Assembly: GCF_902859595.1 (NCBI RefSeq)
Contig: NZ_CADIJQ010000001.1
Coordinates: 1,302,001-1,366,000, forward strand
DNA: 64,000 nt
Source: Achromobacter kerstersii
GTDB taxonomy: Bacteria; Pseudomonadota; Gammaproteobacteria; Burkholderiales; Burkholderiaceae_B
Reading direction: 5' to 3'
Below, one piece after another: positions 48,847 to 58,492 of the stretch. Under the pieces are notes generated by a model. That model was not told the DNA's origin. It searched no databases and saw only the letters and a program-made list of their open reading frames with translations. Numbering within the stretch: the first letter of the stretch is position 1; each line of letters begins with the position of its first letter. The position numbers and the translations under genes are program-made.

Positions 48847-51800
48847 TCACTCCTCGGCCGTGCGCGGGGCAGGCAAGGCGTCCGGCGCCGGCTCGCTGCG
48901 CTTCTTGGGCAGCAGCGACAAGACCCAGACAAAGAAGATGGGCACAAAAATCACGCCCAGCAAGGTGGCGCTCAGCATGCCGCCGATCACGCCCACGCCC
49001 AGTGCGCGCTGGCTGGCCGCCCCCGCACCGCTGGCCAGCGCCAACGGCACGACGCCCAGGATGAACGCCAGCGACGTCATCACAATCGGGCGAAAGCGCA
49101 GCTTGGCCGCCTGAATCGCCGCGTCAGCCAGGGAATGGCCCTGCTCGCGCAGGCTCTTGGCAAACTCCACGATCAGGATGGCGTTCTTGGCCGCCAAGCC
49201 GATGATGGTGATCAGGCCCACCTTGAAGTACACGTCGTTCGACATGCCCAGCACCGTCACCGCCAACACCGAGCCCAGCGCGCCAATCGGCACGATCAGC
49301 ATCACGGACGCGGGAATCGCCCAGCTTTCATACAGCGCGACCATCAGCAGGAACACCACCAGGAACGCCAGCGCAAACAACATCGGCGCCTGTGCTCCGG
49401 CAAATTTTTCCTGATAGGACAAGCCGGTCCATTCATAGCCAATGCCGTTGGGCAGTTCGGACACGATCTTTTCAATCACGGCCATGGCCTCGCCCGTGCT
49501 GTGCCCCGGCATCGCGTCGCCCGCGATCTTGAACGCCGGGTAGCCGTTGTAGCGCGAGATCTGAACCGGACCGGTCTCCCAATCCGTCTTCACGAATGCG
49601 GACAGCGGCACCATGCCTCCCGACTTGTTCGGCACGTTCAGCATCAGAATGCTCTCGGGCGTCATGCGGTCGCGCACATCGGCCTGCACCACCACGCGCT
49701 GCAAGCGCCCAGCGTTGGCAAAGTCGTTGACCGTGGCGGAACCATAGGCCGACGAGATCGCGGTGCTGATGGTGTCAAAGCCCACGCCCAGCGCCTCGGC
49801 CTTTTGACGGTCGATGTCCAGGCGCAACTGCGGTGCATCCGCCAGGCCTTCCATCATCGCGTAAGCGATAACGGGCGAGCTGTTGGCCTTGGCCAGCAAC
49901 TGGTTGCGCGCCTCGGTCAGTGCGGCGCGTCCCAAACCACCCCGGTCTTGCAAGCGCAGCGCGAAGCCGCCGGAGTTACCCAGGCCGTCGATCGGCGGCG
50001 GGTTCACGGCCATGATCGAACCGTCTTCAATCGCCGCAAAGCGCGCGTTGACGCCATCGGCCACGTCGGAGGCCGCTTCGCCCTTGCCGCGCTCGGACCA
50101 GTCCTTCAGCGTGGGGAACGCGATGCCCGCGTTCTGGCCCGTGCCCGAAAAGCTGAAGCCCATCACGGTAAACGCGTCGCCCATGGCGTCCAACGACATC
50201 AAGTGCTGCTCGACATCCGCCACGACCTTGTCGGTGCGGGTGTACGTGGCGCCCGGGGGCAGCTGCACGTCAACAATCACATAGCCCTGGTCTTCGGCCG
50301 GCACAAACGACTCCGGCACGCGCACATACAGCACGCCCAGCACCGCCACGATGGCGACGTAGATCACCATATAGCGGCCAGTGCGCTTCACGAGCCGCGT
50401 GTTCAGCGCTTCAAAGCGGCCGGTCAGGCGGTTGAAGACACGGTTGAACCATCCAAAGAAGCCTTTCTTTTCATCGTGATGGCCCTTCGGAATAGGCTTC
50501 AAGAACGTCGCGCACAAGGCCGGCGTGAAGGTCAGCGCCAGAAAGCCCGAGAACAGAATCGACACGGCCAGCGACAACGAGAACTGCTGGTAAATAACGC
50601 CCACCGAGCCGCTCATGAAGGCCAGCGGCAGGAACACGGCCGACAACACCAGCGTAATGCCGACGATGGCGCCCGACACCTGATCCATCGCCTTGATGGT
50701 GGCCTCGCGCGGGGACAAGCCCTCTTCGGCCATGATGCGTTCCACGTTTTCGACGACCACGATGGCGTCGTCCACCAGAATGCCAATGGCCAGCACCATG
50801 CCGAACATCGTCATCATGTTTACCGAGAAGCCCAGCACGGACATCACGGCAAACGTGCCCAGCAGGCAGACCGGCACGACGATCGTCGGGATCAGCGTGT
50901 AGCGGAAGTTCTGCAAGAACAGGAACATCACCAGGAACACCAGCACCATCGCTTCCAGCAGCGTGTGCACCACCTTCGTGATCGCCACGCTGACAAAGGT
51001 CGACGTGTCGAACGGCACCGAGAATTCCACGTCTTCAGGGAACGACGCGGACAATTCCTGCAAGCGCGCCTTCACGGCCTTGACCGTGTCGATGGCGTTG
51101 GCGCCGGGCGCCAGCTGCACGGCCGCGCCCACTGACTTCTTGCCGTTCAAGCGGGTTTCGAAGTCATAGCTTTGGCGGCCAACTTCCAGCCGCGCCACGT
51201 CCGACAAATGAACGGTTGAGCCATCGGCGTTCGCGCGCAGGACGATGTTGCCGAATTCTTCCGGCGTGTCCAACATGCCCTTCACCGCGAGCGTTGCCGT
51301 CAGCTCTTGCTCGGGCGAACCCGGGCGGCTGCCGAAACTGCCGGCCGGCACCTGCACGTTTTGCGCGGCGATGGCCGCGTTGACGTCGGCCACCGACAGG
51401 CCCACGCCCAGCAGTTTCTGCGGGTCGATCCACACGCGCATGGCGGCTTCGGCGCCGAAGAACTGCACCTTGCCCACGCCGTTGACGCGGCGGATTTCGT
51501 TGTTGATGTGGCGCGCGGCGTAGTCGGACAAGCCCACTACATCCTTGTGCGCATCGTCGCCCTTGTACGTCAGGGCGTAGATCATCAGGAAGTTGGAACT
51601 GGCCTGCTCCACTTGCAGGCCCTGCTGCGTCACCGCTGACGGCAGGCGCGCTTCCGCTTTCTTGATGCGGTTCTGCACGTCGACCTGCGCCAGGTCCGGG
51701 TCCATGCCCGGTTCGAACGTGACGGTGATTTCGGCGCTGCCGCTCGAGCTGCTGGACGACTCGTAGTACAGCATGTTCTTCGCGCCGTTCAGCTCCTCTT

Positions 51801-51996
51801 CGATGACGCTCGTTACCGAGTCCACCAGCACGGACGCGGACGCGCCCGGGTAGGTGGCGGCAATCGTCACTTGCGGAGGGGCCACGACGGGAAACTGCGA
51901 CACCGGCAGCGACGGAATCGCCAGCAAGCCGGCCAGCGAAATGAAGATGGCCACCACCCACGCAAAATTGGGGCGGCCAATGAAAAACTTGGACAT
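48847..51996 (-). CDS. RND multidrug efflux permease, AcrB/MexB (HAE-1) family
   Basis: The 1049-residue protein has the usual HAE1 length. Transmembrane proton-relay residues are recognisable in [25 protein letters not shown] (Asp pair) and [21 protein letters not shown] (Lys). The N-terminal [27 protein letters not shown] and the [26 protein letters not shown] stretch match AcrB/MexB. It exports antibiotics, dyes and detergents with the adaptor and channel. Achromobacter encodes AxyABM- and AxyXY-type pumps; which this corresponds to cannot be decided here. The adaptor stop lies 40 bases upstream. Confidence 0.95.
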   Translation of the reverse strand: MSKFFIGRPNFAWVVAIFISLAGLLAIPSLPVSQFPVVAPPQVTIAATYPGASASVLVDSVTSVIEEELNGAKNMLYYESSSSSSGSAEITVTFEPGMDPDLAQVDVQNRIKKAEARLPSAVTQQGLQVEQASSNFLMIYALTYKGDDAHKDVVGLSDYAARHINNEIRRVNGVGKVQFFGAEAAMRVWIDPQKLLGVGLSVADVNAAIAAQNVQVPAGSFGSRPGSPEQELTATLAVKGMLDTPEEFGNIVLRANADGSTVHLSDVARLEVGRQSYDFETRLNGKKSVGAAVQLAPGANAIDTVKAVKARLQELSASFPEDVEFSVPFDTSTFVSVAITKVVHTLLEAMVLVFLVMFLFLQNFRYTLIPTIVVPVCLLGTFAVMSVLGFSVNMMTMFGMVLAIGILVDDAIVVVENVERIMAEEGLSPREATIKAMDQVSGAIVGITLVLSAVFLPLAFMSGSVGVIYQQFSLSLAVSILFSGFLALTFTPALCATFLKPIPKGHHDEKKGFFGWFNRVFNRLTGRFEALNTRLVKRTGRYMVIYVAIVAVLGVLYVRVPESFVPAEDQGYVIVDVQLPPGATYTRTDKVVADVEQHLMSLDAMGDAFTVMGFSFSGTGQNAGIAFPTLKDWSERGKGEAASDVADGVNARFAAIEDGSIMAVNPPPIDGLGNSGGFALRLQDRGGLGRAALTEARNQLLAKANSSPVIAYAMMEGLADAPQLRLDIDRQKAEALGVGFDTISTAISSAYGSATVNDFANAGRLQRVVVQADVRDRMTPESILMLNVPNKSGGMVPLSAFVKTDWETGPVQISRYNGYPAFKIAGDAMPGHSTGEAMAVIEKIVSELPNGIGYEWTGLSYQEKFAGAQAPMLFALAFLVVFLLMVALYESWAIPASVMLIVPIGALGSVLAVTVLGMSNDVYFKVGLITIIGLAAKNAILIVEFAKSLREQGHSLADAAIQAAKLRFRPIVMTSLAFILGVVPLALASGAGAASQRALGVGVIGGMLSATLLGVIFVPIFFVWVLSLLPKKRSEPAPDALPAPRTAEE

Positions 51997-52036
51997 GATC
52001 TACCTTTAGGGCTACACGCGGTGCGCGGGCGGCCGA

Positions 52037-53215
52037 TTAGTTCGTGGCACGGGCGGGAGCCTCGCCAGAGGCGGCAACGCGGGCTTGCTCGGCGGGCGCC
52101 ACGCTGACTTTCTGGCCCGGCACGGCGGCCGATACGCCGCCCACGATGACGCGGTCGCCTGCGGCCAGCCCGTCAACGATGTGCCAGTCAGAACCGCGCA
52201 TCGCGCCGGTCTGCACCGCACGCGACTCCACCACGTCGTCCTTGCCCACCAGCATCACTTGCGGCTTGCCATCCGTACTGCGCGTGACCGCGCGCTGCGG
52301 CACCAGGATGGCGTTGGCGTCCACGCCTTGCTGCGTCTGCACTCGCACATACATGCCCGGCAACAGCAGCACGTCGGGGTTGGCGAACTCGCCGCGCACC
52401 GACACCTGGCCGGTTGTCCGGTCCACCGCGATGTCCGAGAACAGCAGCTTGCCGCTGCGCTTTTCGTCGGTGCCGTCGATGGTGAGGGAGATGCTGGCGC
52501 CTTCGCCCTGCGCGAGGCTGCCGTCTTGCAAGGCGGCGCGCATGCGCAGCATGTCGGCCACGGGCTGGTTGAAGTCCACGTAGATCGGGTCCAGTTGCTG
52601 AATCTTCGCCATCACGGTGGCTTCGTTCTGACCCACCAGCGCGCCTTCGGTCACTTGCGCCCGGCCGATGCGGCCAGAAATCGGCGCCTTGACCGTGGCG
52701 TAGTCCAGGTTCAGCTGCGCGGTTTCCACATCAGCCTGCGCCGAACGGCGCGCGGCTTGGGCGCTTTTCAGCGTGGTGGCAGCGGTATCGAAGTCTTGTT
52801 GGCTGACGGCTTCGATCTTCACCAGCGGCGTGTAGCGCTTCAGGATCGCCTGCGCGTCGGACACGGCGGCGTCGGCCTTGGCCAGCTCGCCCTGTGCGCG
52901 CGACAACGCGGCCTTGAACGGCGCCGGGTCGATTCTGAACAGCACGTCGCCCGCCTTCACGTCAGCGCCTTCTTCGAAATTGCGGCTGAGCACGATGCCC
53001 GCCACGCGGGCGCGCACTTCCGCCACCCGCACGGGTTCAACACGCCCCGGCAACGCGCTGGTCATCGTGAAGCGCTCGGGTTGCACCGCCAGCACCTGCA
53101 CCGGGCGCGGCGTTTGCGCCTGGGGCGGCTCGGACTTGTCACCGCCGCAACCGGCCAACACCAGTGCCGCCAACAATGCCGTCAAGGGCAAGCGCCGCTT
53201 CATGTGAGTTTTCAT
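52037..53215 (-). CDS. RND periplasmic adaptor lipoprotein (MexA type)
   Basis: ATG 53215 gives 392 residues (ATG 53203 possible). Lipobox LAGC has Cys23. The lipoyl half begins RPVQVLAVQPERFTMTSALPGRVEPVRVAEVRARVAGIVLSRNFEEGADVKAGDVLFRID; a coiled-coil hairpin follows, then LDYATVKAPISGRIGRAQVTEGALV, the beta-barrel and membrane-proximal domains. This is the MexA/AcrA adaptor of the RND operon. It is divergent from a TetR repressor with a dyad-rich promoter region between. Confidence 0.95.
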   Translation of the reverse strand: MKTHMKRRLPLTALLAALVLAGCGGDKSEPPQAQTPRPVQVLAVQPERFTMTSALPGRVEPVRVAEVRARVAGIVLSRNFEEGADVKAGDVLFRIDPAPFKAALSRAQGELAKADAAVSDAQAILKRYTPLVKIEAVSQQDFDTAATTLKSAQAARRSAQADVETAQLNLDYATVKAPISGRIGRAQVTEGALVGQNEATVMAKIQQLDPIYVDFNQPVADMLRMRAALQDGSLAQGEGASISLTIDGTDEKRSGKLLFSDIAVDRTTGQVSVRGEFANPDVLLLPGMYVRVQTQQGVDANAILVPQRAVTRSTDGKPQVMLVGKDDVVESRAVQTGAMRGSDWHIVDGLAAGDRVIVGGVSAAVPGQKVSVAPAEQARVAASGEAPARATN

Positions 53216-53276
53216 TTTTGTAACCTTGCGCCCCGCGGCACCGTCATTTACCAAGTGGGCGATGCTACCTTAATGA

Positions 53277-53304
53277 TTGATTTGAATCAATAATGATTCA
53301 TTTG
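53277..53304. promoter_or_regulatory. dyads in the TetR-RND divergent promoter
   Basis: TTGATT/AATCAA arms flank a 2-base centre at 53277-53290, and an overlapping AATCA/TGATT dyad follows at 53285-53298. The region to 53340 is strongly AT-rich. A TetR operator controlling both directions is likely but not proven. Confidence 0.5.
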
Positions 53305-53438
53305 ATTTTGTGAAGTTCAACAAAGCGACTTCACAAGTCTTTACTTGTCAAAATCACGAAAGTTTGTACAAAGTGAATCGCACATGCTCCAATACCCGGC
53401 AAACGGGGATTCCACACACATACGGAAAGGGGCAGGCA

Positions 53439-54011
53439 ATGTCTGACGAGGCGGGGCACGAACGCTTTTTAGTGGCGTTGGCGTTGGCGATGGTGGATCA
53501 GCCGCGCGCGACCTTGCAGGAACTGGCCAAGGCCGTGGGCGTCAGCAAGGCAACGCTGTATCGCTTCTGTCAGACGCGGGACCAACTGGTCCTGCGCCTC
53601 ACCAAGCATTGCGCGCACGTCATGAAGAAGGCGCTGGCGGACTCGCATCTGGACTCCGCCCCGCCGCGCGAGGCGCTGCGCAACCTGATCAATCAGAATC
53701 TGGCGCACAAGGAATTGACGGCCTTCCTCATGTACAACTGGAAGCCCGACAACGAGCAGCAGCCCGACATCATGAACAGCTGGTCGGGTTACCAGGAATC
53801 GTTGGACGCGTTCTTTTTACGCGGGCAGCGCGAAGGCGCCTTCCGCGTCGATATGACGGCGGCGGCGCTAACCGAGATGTTGTTCGGCGTGCTGACCAGC
53901 ATGGTGGACGCCGAACGGCGCGGGCGCGTGGCCCGACTGGGCATTGCGTCGGTGGTGGAACAGATGATGCTGCACGGCATCGCCACCGAACCGGCGCGCG
54001 CCCCGGCGTAG
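53439..54011 (+). CDS. TetR-family regulator, divergent from the RND pump
   Basis: ATG 53439 is preceded by GGAAAGGGG and gives 190 residues, a usual TetR length; upstream in-frame sequence crosses the promoter region. The HTH is ATLQELAKAVGVSKATLYRFCQTRDQLVLRL near residues 25-55. The C-terminal all-helical ligand domain has a family-variable sequence. It most likely represses the RND operon and itself through the intergenic dyads, as AcrR/MexR-like local repressors do. Confidence 0.92.
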   Translation: MSDEAGHERFLVALALAMVDQPRATLQELAKAVGVSKATLYRFCQTRDQLVLRLTKHCAHVMKKALADSHLDSAPPREALRNLINQNLAHKELTAFLMYNWKPDNEQQPDIMNSWSGYQESLDAFFLRGQREGAFRVDMTAAALTEMLFGVLTSMVDAERRGRVARLGIASVVEQMMLHGIATEPARAPA

Positions 54012-54054
54012 AGGCAGGCGGCGCGGGTGGCGATTGCGCGTGGTGGCCTGGCGA

Positions 54055-55065
54055 TCAGGCCGACGCGACGGGCCGTCCGAAGAACGGATAGTTGGGGTCG
54101 TTGTAGCCGTGCGTGGACGCATGGCCCGGCGTGACCCAGCCGTCAACGATGGCTTCGTCTTCCGGCGTGATCTTCACCTCTAGCGCCGCGTAGTAATCGT
54201 CCATCTGCGCCAAGGTGCGCGGGCCAGCGATGACGCCGGTGATGACCGGATTGGCCAGCACCCAGGCGGTAGCGAAATGCCCCGGCTGCACGCCGCGCGC
54301 GGCGCTGTGCTGCACCAGCTGCTGCGCAATCTGCAACGACTCTTCACGGAACTCGGTGGCCAGCATGCGGCGGTCGCCACGGCCGGCGCGCGTATCGGAT
54401 GCGGGCGCCTGGCCCGGCAGATACTTGCCCGTCAACACGCCGCGCGCGATGGGGCTATAAGGCACCACGCCCAGGCCGTAATGCTTGCAGGCCGGCAGAA
54501 TTTCCACCTCGGGGCCGCGATTCAGCATGTTGTAGTACGGCTGGCACACCACCGGCTGCGGCACACCCATCTTTTCGCACAGGCGCATCACTTCCGCGAT
54601 GCGCCAGCCACGAAAGTTCGACAAGCCAAAGCTGCGCAGCTTGCCCGCGCGGATCAGGTCGCCCAGCGCCCACAGCGCTTCTTCCAGATTTTCTTCGTGA
54701 TAGTCGCGGTGCAGGTACAGGATGTCCATGAAATCCGTACCCATGCGCGTAAGGCTTTGCTCCACGCCGCGCATCAGCCATTGGCGCGAGTAATGCGACT
54801 GGTTCGGGCCCTTGCCCACGACGTTGCCGATCTTGCTGGCCAGCACCCAGTCGTGGCGCTGGCCTTGCAGCAGCTTGCCCACCACTTCTTCCGAACGGCC
54901 TTCGTTGTAGACGTCGGCCGTATCAATGAAATTAACGCCATGATCGCGCGCCGACGCAACAATGCGTGCGGCCTCGTCATCCGGCGTCTGTTCTCCAAAC
55001 ATCATGGTGCCCAGACATAGCGGCGAGACGCGCAGATTGCTGGTTCCCAGTCGGCGGGTATTCAT
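54055..55065 (-). CDS. aldo/keto reductase
   Basis: The 336-residue enzyme has the (beta/alpha)8 AKR fold with catalytic tetrad Asp48, Tyr53, Lys78 and His119 (FIDTADVYNEGRSEEVVGK, VLASKIG, YLHRDYHEE). It resembles the YakC/voltage-channel beta-subunit-like AKR group that uses NADPH. Substrate is likely a small carbonyl compound. It lies 36 bases downstream of the serine hydrolase and probably shares its transcript with the aminotransferase gene, in a locus divergent from a GntR regulator and a dipeptide-type ABC importer. Confidence 0.92.
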   Translation of the reverse strand: MNTRRLGTSNLRVSPLCLGTMMFGEQTPDDEAARIVASARDHGVNFIDTADVYNEGRSEEVVGKLLQGQRHDWVLASKIGNVVGKGPNQSHYSRQWLMRGVEQSLTRMGTDFMDILYLHRDYHEENLEEALWALGDLIRAGKLRSFGLSNFRGWRIAEVMRLCEKMGVPQPVVCQPYYNMLNRGPEVEILPACKHYGLGVVPYSPIARGVLTGKYLPGQAPASDTRAGRGDRRMLATEFREESLQIAQQLVQHSAARGVQPGHFATAWVLANPVITGVIAGPRTLAQMDDYYAALEVKITPEDEAIVDGWVTPGHASTHGYNDPNYPFFGRPVASA

Positions 55066-55101
55066 GGCTTGATTCCTTGTTCGGGTGGCAAGGTCGGAAT
55101 G

Positions 55102-56157
55102 TTACGCCTGTGGCGCGTCGACTGCCGCAAGGATTTTTCCGAACAGCGCGTCTGCATGCGCGGAATTCAGCCAGCGCACGATCACGACCATCTTGCGTTC
55201 GGGTTCCACCCATGTGAACGAGCTGCCCGCGCCCACGCCGAAGAAGCTGGACGCCGGCACGCTGGGGAACACACGGCCTTCGTGGTTCAGCCAGATCAGG
55301 TAGCCGTAATACGGCGCGATGGCGCAAGGCGTGCGCATCGCTTGAATCCATTCGCGCGACAGGATCTGCTTGCCGTTGGCCTGGCCGTCGTTCAGCAGCA
55401 TCTGGCCAATCAGCGCCTGGTCGCGCGCGCTGATCGACATGCCGCCGCCCCAGTGCGAACCGCCGGGCACGGACGGCATGCGCTGGCCGTCGATCTCGAC
55501 CCAGGCAGTGTCATACCCCACCCATTGCCAATCTTCGCTGGCGCCGATGGGGCGCGTGACGGCTTCGCGGAAGACGTCGGGCAAGGGCTTGCGAAACAGA
55601 TGCAGCAAAGCGTACGACAGCTGGTTGATGCGCACGTCGTTGTATTCCCAGTACGTGCCGGGGCGTTGCAAGGGGCGCGCGTCGCCCTTCTTGCCGTCGG
55701 GCGGCACGCCGAAGGTCACGGCGCGATAGCGGTCGGCCTGGTCCGATACGCCAAAGCGTTCGCCTTCCCATTCGCTCGTCTGCTGCAACAGATGGCGCCA
55801 CGTGATGTCGGCGTTCTGGCCGTCATCAAAGCCGATGCCCGGCACGCGCTTGCCGACGGGTTCATCGACGTCGGGCAACAGGCCACGGTCATGCGCCACG
55901 CCCGCCAGAATCGCCAGGTACAGCTTGGCCACGCTGAAGGTCAGGTCGGCGCGCTCGGGCTCGCCCCATTCCGCCACCGTTTTGCCGTCCACCACCACCA
56001 CGCCCGACACCGGGCCACGGTCGTGGATGGGGCCCAGCAGCTTGTTCCAGGGCGGCGGGTCGTTCAGGTGTACGCCGAAGTTGCCCTTGACGCTGCGGTC
56101 CCAGGTGGATTCATGGTCGTTGGCGAACTGGATCGCCTGCTGCATAAGCGTGTTCAT
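55102..56157 (-). CDS. beta-lactamase-family serine hydrolase
   Basis: The 351-residue protein has the SxxK motif S75-V-A-K78 in LTFSVAKLYLAIL and the Tyr-Asn pair at 172-173 (YWEYNDVRINQ), typical of the class C/EstB serine-hydrolase superfamily. No signal peptide is seen, so the enzyme is cytosolic, unlike secreted beta-lactamases. It may hydrolyse an amide or ester imported by the neighbouring ABC transporter. The third motif (KTG/HxG) is represented by an H-x-G-like region near the C-terminus that I cannot place with certainty. Confidence 0.88.
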   Translation of the reverse strand: MNTLMQQAIQFANDHESTWDRSVKGNFGVHLNDPPPWNKLLGPIHDRGPVSGVVVVDGKTVAEWGEPERADLTFSVAKLYLAILAGVAHDRGLLPDVDEPVGKRVPGIGFDDGQNADITWRHLLQQTSEWEGERFGVSDQADRYRAVTFGVPPDGKKGDARPLQRPGTYWEYNDVRINQLSYALLHLFRKPLPDVFREAVTRPIGASEDWQWVGYDTAWVEIDGQRMPSVPGGSHWGGGMSISARDQALIGQMLLNDGQANGKQILSREWIQAMRTPCAIAPYYGYLIWLNHEGRVFPSVPASSFFGVGAGSSFTWVEPERKMVVIVRWLNSAHADALFGKILAAVDAPQA

Positions 56158-56182
56158 GGTTTCCCTTATGTTGTGTGGTGTG

Positions 56183-57379
56183 TCAGGCCGCAGCGCCTTC
56201 AGGCGTGCGCGCCAAGAATTCCATGGCGGCCTGCAAGCCGCCCGTGCGGTGCGGCACGCCCGCTGCCGCCAGCCCCATTTCGACGCCGGCCAGCGTGCCG
56301 CACAGCGTCAGGTCATTGAAGTGGCCCAGGTGGCCAATGCGGAAAATGCGGTCGGTAAGCTTGCCCAGGCCCTGCCCCAGCGACATATCGAAGCGGTCAA
56401 GAATGACCTTGCGCAGCGCGTCGGCGCTATGGCCTTCGGGCAGCAGCACCGCCGTCAGCGCGGGGCTGTGCGCGGATGCGTCCAGGCTCAGCAACTCCAG
56501 CCCCCAGCCGGCGACCGCCAGACGCGTCGCGCGCGCGTGGCGTTCATGGCGCGCGAACACGCGCGGCAGGCCTTCGGCTTGCAGCATGGCCAGCGCTTCG
56601 TGCAGGCCATACAGCAGGTTCGTGGACGGCGTGTACGGGAAATAGCCTTTGGCGTTTGCCGTCAGCATTTCGCGCCAGTCCCAGTAGGAACGCGGCAGCT
56701 TGGCCGTGTCGGCCGCGGCCAGCGCACGCGCGCTGACGGCGTTGAACGCCAGGCCCGGCGGCAGCATCAAGCCTTTTTGCGAACCGGCAACGGTGACGTC
56801 AACGCCCCATTCGTCGTGGCGGTAGTCGATGGAACCCAGCGAAGAAATTGTGTCCACCATCAACAGCGCGGGATGCGCCGCGCGGTCGATCGCGGCGCGC
56901 ACGGCGGCGATGTTGCTGGTGACGCCGGTAGACGTTTCGTTATGCACCACGCACACGGCCTTGATGCGGTGCTGCGTGTCTTCGGCCAGCCGCGCGCCGA
57001 TCACGGCGGCGTCCACGGGATGGCGCCAGTCGCCTTCGATGTAATCCACGTCCAGGCCCAGGCGGCCGGCCAGCTTCTTCCACAGGCTGGCGAAGTGCCC
57101 GGTTTCCACCATCAGCACGCGATCGCCGGGCGACAAGGTGTTGACCAGCGCCGCTTCCCACGCACCGGTACCCGAAGACGGAAAAATCACCACGGGCGCT
57201 TGCGTCTGGAAGACGTGCTTGGCGCCTTCCAGCACGGCGCGGCCCAGCGCGCCGAATTCCGGCCCGCGATGGTCGATGGTGGGCTGGTCAATGGCGCGCA
57301 AAACGCGGTCGGGCACGTTGGTCGGCCCCGGGATTTGCAGGAAGTGCCGGCCGGACGGATGGGAATTCAGGGAAAGCAT
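56183..57379 (-). CDS. alanine/serine--glyoxylate aminotransferase family protein
   Basis: ATG 57379 gives 398 residues; the longer open frame runs into the divergent regulator gene and is not used. Family hallmarks are FLQIPGPTNVPDRVLRAIDQPTIDHRGPEF at the start, FPSSGTGAWEAALVNTL, VCVVHNETSTGV, and the PLP lysine K202 in VTVAGSQKGLMLPPG. It belongs to the AGXT/SGAT fold-type I group acting on alanine, serine or similar amino acids with glyoxylate or pyruvate. It is the first gene of the leftward transcript beside the GTATAC operators. Confidence 0.92.
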   Translation of the reverse strand: MLSLNSHPSGRHFLQIPGPTNVPDRVLRAIDQPTIDHRGPEFGALGRAVLEGAKHVFQTQAPVVIFPSSGTGAWEAALVNTLSPGDRVLMVETGHFASLWKKLAGRLGLDVDYIEGDWRHPVDAAVIGARLAEDTQHRIKAVCVVHNETSTGVTSNIAAVRAAIDRAAHPALLMVDTISSLGSIDYRHDEWGVDVTVAGSQKGLMLPPGLAFNAVSARALAAADTAKLPRSYWDWREMLTANAKGYFPYTPSTNLLYGLHEALAMLQAEGLPRVFARHERHARATRLAVAGWGLELLSLDASAHSPALTAVLLPEGHSADALRKVILDRFDMSLGQGLGKLTDRIFRIGHLGHFNDLTLCGTLAGVEMGLAAAGVPHRTGGLQAAMEFLARTPEGAAA

Positions 57380-57404
57380 GCGACGCCCCAAAGTGGAAAT
57401 TTTT

Positions 57405-57526
57405 GTATACCAGCGAAAGTTGCGCGGCGATTCAAACGGCTTTTGGCGCCGTCCCGGCCGAGCAGGCGGACTTGCAGCATGCGCCACTCTATCCCATTGT
57501 TTTTGCACCGATAACCTAGGGTATAC
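57405..57526. promoter_or_regulatory. two GTATAC half-palindromes in the GntR intergenic region
   Basis: GTATAC is found at 57405-57410 (in tttgtataccagc, near the aminotransferase start) and 57521-57526 (in gggtatacaccc). Both share the core of the perfect palindrome at 57582-57595. Together they suggest operators for the GntR/FCD regulator on both sides of the divergent promoters. Confidence 0.6.
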
Positions 57527-57581
57527 ACCCATGATTGAAGTGCTTGCGACAGGTTTATAGTGCAAAAAAACACGGGGAAAA

Positions 57582-57595
57582 ATTGGTATACCAAT
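57582..57595. promoter_or_regulatory. perfect 14-bp palindrome ATTGGTATACCAAT, GntR operator
   Basis: ATTGGTATACCAAT is a perfect palindrome that overlaps the GntR start codon (ATG 57594). TTGGTATACCAA-type sites are typical of FCD-domain GntR regulators, so autorepression is likely. Confidence 0.75.
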
Positions 57596-58385
57596 GAGCA
57601 GCAATCCTAGCCTGATGCCGAATTTGGCCGGGTCGGCACGCGCCGATTCCGCCATGCCCGACGCCCCGCCCGAGGCCGCCGCGCCGACGGCGGCGCGCGT
57701 GGCCGGCAACAGCCGGACGCTGCCGGGCGCCGTGGCCGGCGCGCTGCGCGAACGCATCATCCAAGGTGAATTCCCCCCCGGCTCCCGCCTGAACGAACGC
57801 GCCCTGTGCGACATGCTGGGCGTGTCCCGCACGCCGATGCGCGAAGCGTTCCGGGTGCTGGCGGCTGAAGGGCTGGTGCAGATTGAACCCAACCGTGGCG
57901 CGCAGGTGGTGGCGCTGTCGGAAGCGAACATCCGCGAAGCCTTTGAAGTGATTGGCGGGCTGGAAGCCATGTCGTGCCGGCTGGCGTGCGAACGCGCCAC
58001 CGACACCGAAATCGCCGAGATCCGTGCGCTGACCTACGAAATGATGGCCAGCCACGCCCGCCACGATCTGCCCACGTATTTCCGCACCAACCGCGACATC
58101 CACGAACGCATCAGCCTGGCGTCTCACAACAGCCTGCTCAAGCAGCTGTACGACGCGCAGAACGCGCGCATCCAGAACCTGCGCTTCGTGTCGAACGAGA
58201 ACCGTCAGAAATGGGATCTGGCGATGCGGGAACACATCGAGATGGCCGAGGCCCTGGACGCGCGCGACGCGGACCGGCTGGCGGGCATCATGCGGCAGCA
58301 CTTGCAGCGCAAGTGCGAAGCCGCGCTGAAAAGCTTGAACCCCGATGCGGCGCCCAAGTCCGCGCAATCGTCCGAAACTGGTTGA
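57594..58385 (+). CDS. GntR-family (FadR/FCD) transcriptional regulator
   Basis: The 263-residue protein has a winged helix at residues 45-110 (LRERIIQGEFPPGSRLNERALCDMLGVSRTPMREAFRVLAAEGLVQIEPNRGAQV) and an FCD ligand domain with metal-site His residues (helices containing RDIHERI and MREHIEM). An Ala/Pro-rich N-terminal extension of about 40 residues precedes the HTH. It lies between the divergent catabolic operons and probably controls both through GTATAC sites, one of which overlaps its own start. Confidence 0.92.
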   Translation: MSSNPSLMPNLAGSARADSAMPDAPPEAAAPTAARVAGNSRTLPGAVAGALRERIIQGEFPPGSRLNERALCDMLGVSRTPMREAFRVLAAEGLVQIEPNRGAQVVALSEANIREAFEVIGGLEAMSCRLACERATDTEIAEIRALTYEMMASHARHDLPTYFRTNRDIHERISLASHNSLLKQLYDAQNARIQNLRFVSNENRQKWDLAMREHIEMAEALDARDADRLAGIMRQHLQRKCEAALKSLNPDAAPKSAQSSETG

Positions 58386-58492
58386 GCCCACTCCCAGCGC
58401 ACGGACGATAACGATAAAACCAAGGGTGGCGCGGCCCGGAGCGAGATGATGGATACGCAGTACATGTAGTGCCTTCCAGAGGAGCCTTCACC

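Noticed and set aside
49135..51135. 666-residue open frame on the plus strand inside the RND permease gene
   Set aside because: Antisense to a full-length AcrB-family gene and rich in His/Arg/Gln without any domain.
55802..57514. 570-residue plus-strand frame opposite the aminotransferase and serine hydrolase
   Set aside because: Shadow of two well-supported minus-strand enzymes; no motif or ribosome-binding site.
57380..58006. N-terminal extension of the aminotransferase to 607 residues
   Set aside because: It would run antisense through the GntR gene and the operators; the family start is at 57379.
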